Shown: piece after piece, positions 6,017 through 7,347 of the stretch
How the letters are laid out: each line of letters starts with the position of its first letter
How positions within the stretch are numbered: position 1 is the first letter of the stretch
Assembly: GCA_017860765.1 (NCBI GenBank)
Contig: JAGDMY010000080.1
Location: 1 to 7,347, forward strand
Direction: 5' to 3'
Source: Chloroflexota bacterium
Lineage (GTDB): Bacteria; Chloroflexota; Dehalococcoidia; Dehalococcoidales; UBA3254
DNA length: 7,347 bases
The notes under the pieces: generated by a model
What the model was told of the DNA's origin: nothing
The model's input: the letters and a program-made list of their open reading frames with translations, nothing else
Database searches by the model: none
Program-made: the position numbers and the translations under genes

Positions 6017-7347
6017 ATGGGCTTAAAGTCGAAAATAGCCAATCTGGCGATAGCTGCGCTGGTGCTAACCATGGTTTGGGTACCGGCATCTGCCAGCGGC
6101 ACCGCCTCATGGAACTCCCTGAGCAGCGGGACCGGCAACGATCTATATGCTATTTGGGGAACTGAAGACACCAGCGTCTTCATTGTGGGGGAGTCAGGCA
6201 CAATTTTACGCTACAACGGCGCAGAATGGGTCTTGATGGTCAGCGGCTCGACCAGAGACCTCCGCACTATATGGGGAACTGATCGCAGCGATATCTTTGC
6301 CGCAGGAAATTCCGGCACAATCCTGCATTACGACGGCTCCAAATGGAGTTCCATGAGCAGCGGCACAGGCAATTCTCTCAACGGCATCTGGGGGACCGAC
6401 AGTGGCTCTATTTTTGCCGTCGGGAGCAATGGCACCATAATCTTTTATGACGGCTCAGCCTGGAGTCCTCTGGCCAGTTCTTCCGCGATGAATCTATACA
6501 GTATCTGGGGGATCGACAGCAGCGAGGTCTTCGCGGTGGGAGAGTCCGGCACAATTTTACGTTACGATGGTGCAGAATGGAGCTCGATGGAAAGCGGCAC
6601 CAACAGTGACCTCCATAGCATCTGGGGGTCTACGGGCAGCGATATCTTTGCCGTTGGTAATTCCGGCACCATCCTGCATTATAATGGTTCCCAATGGAGT
6701 TCCATGAGCAGCGGGATAACCAGCGATCTTTACAGTGTTTGGGGACCGGGGACCGGTGATGTTTTCGTCGCGGGAAGGGCCGGTACTATCGCACATCACG
6801 ATGGAGCCAGGTGGAGTTCGATGAGTCGGGACACTCTGAACGATCTTTGCGCAGTATGGGGTTTCTCTTCTGACTATGTCTTTGCGGCAGGATTTGCCGG
6901 TACAATTCTGAAATACATCCCTCCGATAATAAAGTCTATCTCGCCAGCACAGGGCGACCAGGGTCAAACACTCAAAATAAACATTAATGGCACAAACCTT
7001 TCCGATGTCATTGAGGTACGCCTGGGTGCTGGCATTGCGGTTAACAGCTTCAGTGTACAAAGTCCAGATCAGGTAGAAGCCTCGATTACTATAGTGGCCG
7101 GGGCCGTGCCCGGGGCCCGGGAGGTGACAGTAATTACGCCCGGGGGCAGTTTTGCCTTACCCGACAGCTTTATCGTCCGATCAGGGCTCCCTACCATCAC
7201 TGGAATAAGTCCGGCCCAGGATAGGCAAGGCGCCACCTTAAACCTGACAATTACCGGTACCAACCTGGCTGGTACCATTGGGATTTGGCTGGGGCCGGGA
7301 ATTGCGGTCAACAGCTTCACCGTTCTGAGTGCCAATCAGGTAGTCAG
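6017..7347 (+). CDS. Secreted seven-repeat beta-propeller protein with IPT/TIG domains (3' end outside window)
   Basis: The frame is open from ATG 6017 to the right edge (443 codons plus two bases). Residues 1-26 are a signal peptide (basic start, hydrophobic core, A-S-A before the cut). Seven repeats follow from about 31 to 300. Each contains W-x-x-M-x-S-G, then D-L-x-x-I-W-G, then D-I-F-A-V-G-x-S-G-T-I-L-x-Y-D-G. The I/V-W-G triplets start at 46, 85, 124, 163, 202, 241 and 280, exactly 39 residues apart. The repeat count and short beta-strand pattern suggest a seven-bladed propeller, closed by the first W-x-x-L strand joining the last blade. Two IPT/TIG immunoglobulin-like domains follow (about 302-388 and 391 to the edge), with I-S-P-A-Q and A-V-N-S-F recurring 89 residues apart. 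Proteins of this build usually sit at the cell surface and bind sugars or proteins; ligand and anchor are unknown because the 3' end is missing. It is divergent from the exported hydrolase. Confidence 0.85.
   Translation, partial: MGLKSKIANLAIAALVLTMVWVPASASGTASWNSLSSGTGNDLYAIWGTEDTSVFIVGESGTILRYNGAEWVLMVSGSTRDLRTIWGTDRSDIFAAGNSGTILHYDGSKWSSMSSGTGNSLNGIWGTDSGSIFAVGSNGTIIFYDGSAWSPLASSSAMNLYSIWGIDSSEVFAVGESGTILRYDGAEWSSMESGTNSDLHSIWGSTGSDIFAVGNSGTILHYNGSQWSSMSSGITSDLYSVWGPGTGDVFVAGRAGTIAHHDGARWSSMSRDTLNDLCAVWGFSSDYVFAAGFAGTILKYIPPIIKSISPAQGDQGQTLKININGTNLSDVIEVRLGAGIAVNSFSVQSPDQVEASITIVAGAVPGAREVTVITPGGSFALPDSFIVRSGLPTITGISPAQDRQGATLNLTITGTNLAGTIGIWLGPGIAVNSFTVLSANQVV
6110..6916 (+). repeat. 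Seven 117-bp coding repeats, with a 351-bp higher-order duplication
   Basis: The repeats encode the propeller blades with a fixed 117-bp period and no insertions. Repeat 1 resembles repeat 4 (6191-6229 versus 6542-6580: 34 of 39 bases equal) and repeat 2 resembles repeat 5 (6287-6364 versus 6638-6715: 68 of 78 equal by hand count). Both pairs are 351 bp apart, so three repeats seem to have been copied together. Many differences fall at third codon positions. Confidence 0.8.
6920..7347 (+). repeat. Two tandem IPT/TIG domain units, second incomplete
   Basis: Unit one spans about 6920-7180 and unit two runs from about 7187 to the edge, with a 267-bp period. Shared protein landmarks are I-S-P-A-Q, G-T-N-L, L-G-x-G-I and A-V-N-S-F. 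More units may follow beyond the window. Confidence 0.7.

Noticed and set aside
6110..6916. CRISPR-like or non-coding tandem repeat
   Set aside because: The 117-bp periodicity is fully explained by in-frame protein repeats with changes concentrated at third codon positions.
6557..7335. Long minus-strand open frames opposite the propeller/TIG gene
   Set aside because: They lie opposite a well-supported repeat protein, lack ribosome sites and show low-complexity products that simply mirror the repeats.

Overview
The window holds one gene end, four complete genes and one gene cut by the right edge. Base composition is moderate (roughly half G+C by eye). Strong Shine-Dalgarno boxes (AAGGAGG, GGGGAGGTG), sigma-A-like promoters and the protein families point to a Gram-positive anaerobe of the Clostridia type (Peptococcaceae/Moorella/Syntrophomonas-like). 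That placement is inference: no rRNA or marker gene is present. No tRNA, rRNA, CRISPR array, insertion sequence or phage gene was seen.

Layout. 1-95 (+): last 30 codons of a gene, PRC-barrel-like. 220-585 (+): small Gly/Ala-rich DUF2780 (VcgC/VcgE-like) protein. 593-3016 (-), convergent with it: large HerA/DUF87/DUF853-type hexameric ATPase, whose conserved C-terminal end now lies in another reading frame (628-735). 3017-3259: divergent promoter region. 3260-4336 (+): site-2-protease (M50, SpoIVFB/mjS2P-like) membrane protein with two CBS domains, in which the zinc-binding HExxH and the third Asp ligand are all replaced. 4358-5791 (-): exported alpha/beta hydrolase with a GHSMGG nucleophile elbow. 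5792-6016: second divergent promoter region with two inverted repeats. 6017 to the right edge (+): secreted protein with a seven-repeat beta-propeller (each repeat exactly 39 residues) followed by at least two IPT/TIG domains.

How the genes may work together. The left half (DUF2780 protein and ATPase) shows no clear functional link beyond converging ends. In the right half, two exported proteins (hydrolase and propeller/TIG protein) are transcribed away from a shared 225-bp control region, which suggests common regulation and an envelope or extracellular role. The pseudo-S2P gene has its own promoter and ends 21 bp from the end of the hydrolase gene; its intact frame and CBS pair suggest it is a maintained non-proteolytic protein, not debris.

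Most notable: (1) an S2P homologue that has lost every zinc ligand while keeping its fold motifs and CBS domains; (2) a frameshift, probably with a deletion, near the 3' end of the ATPase gene at a short palindrome; (3) a propeller with no length variation between repeats and a visible three-repeat duplication; (4) paired dyads between the two genes for exported proteins. I see no convincing new multi-gene defence or mobile system here.
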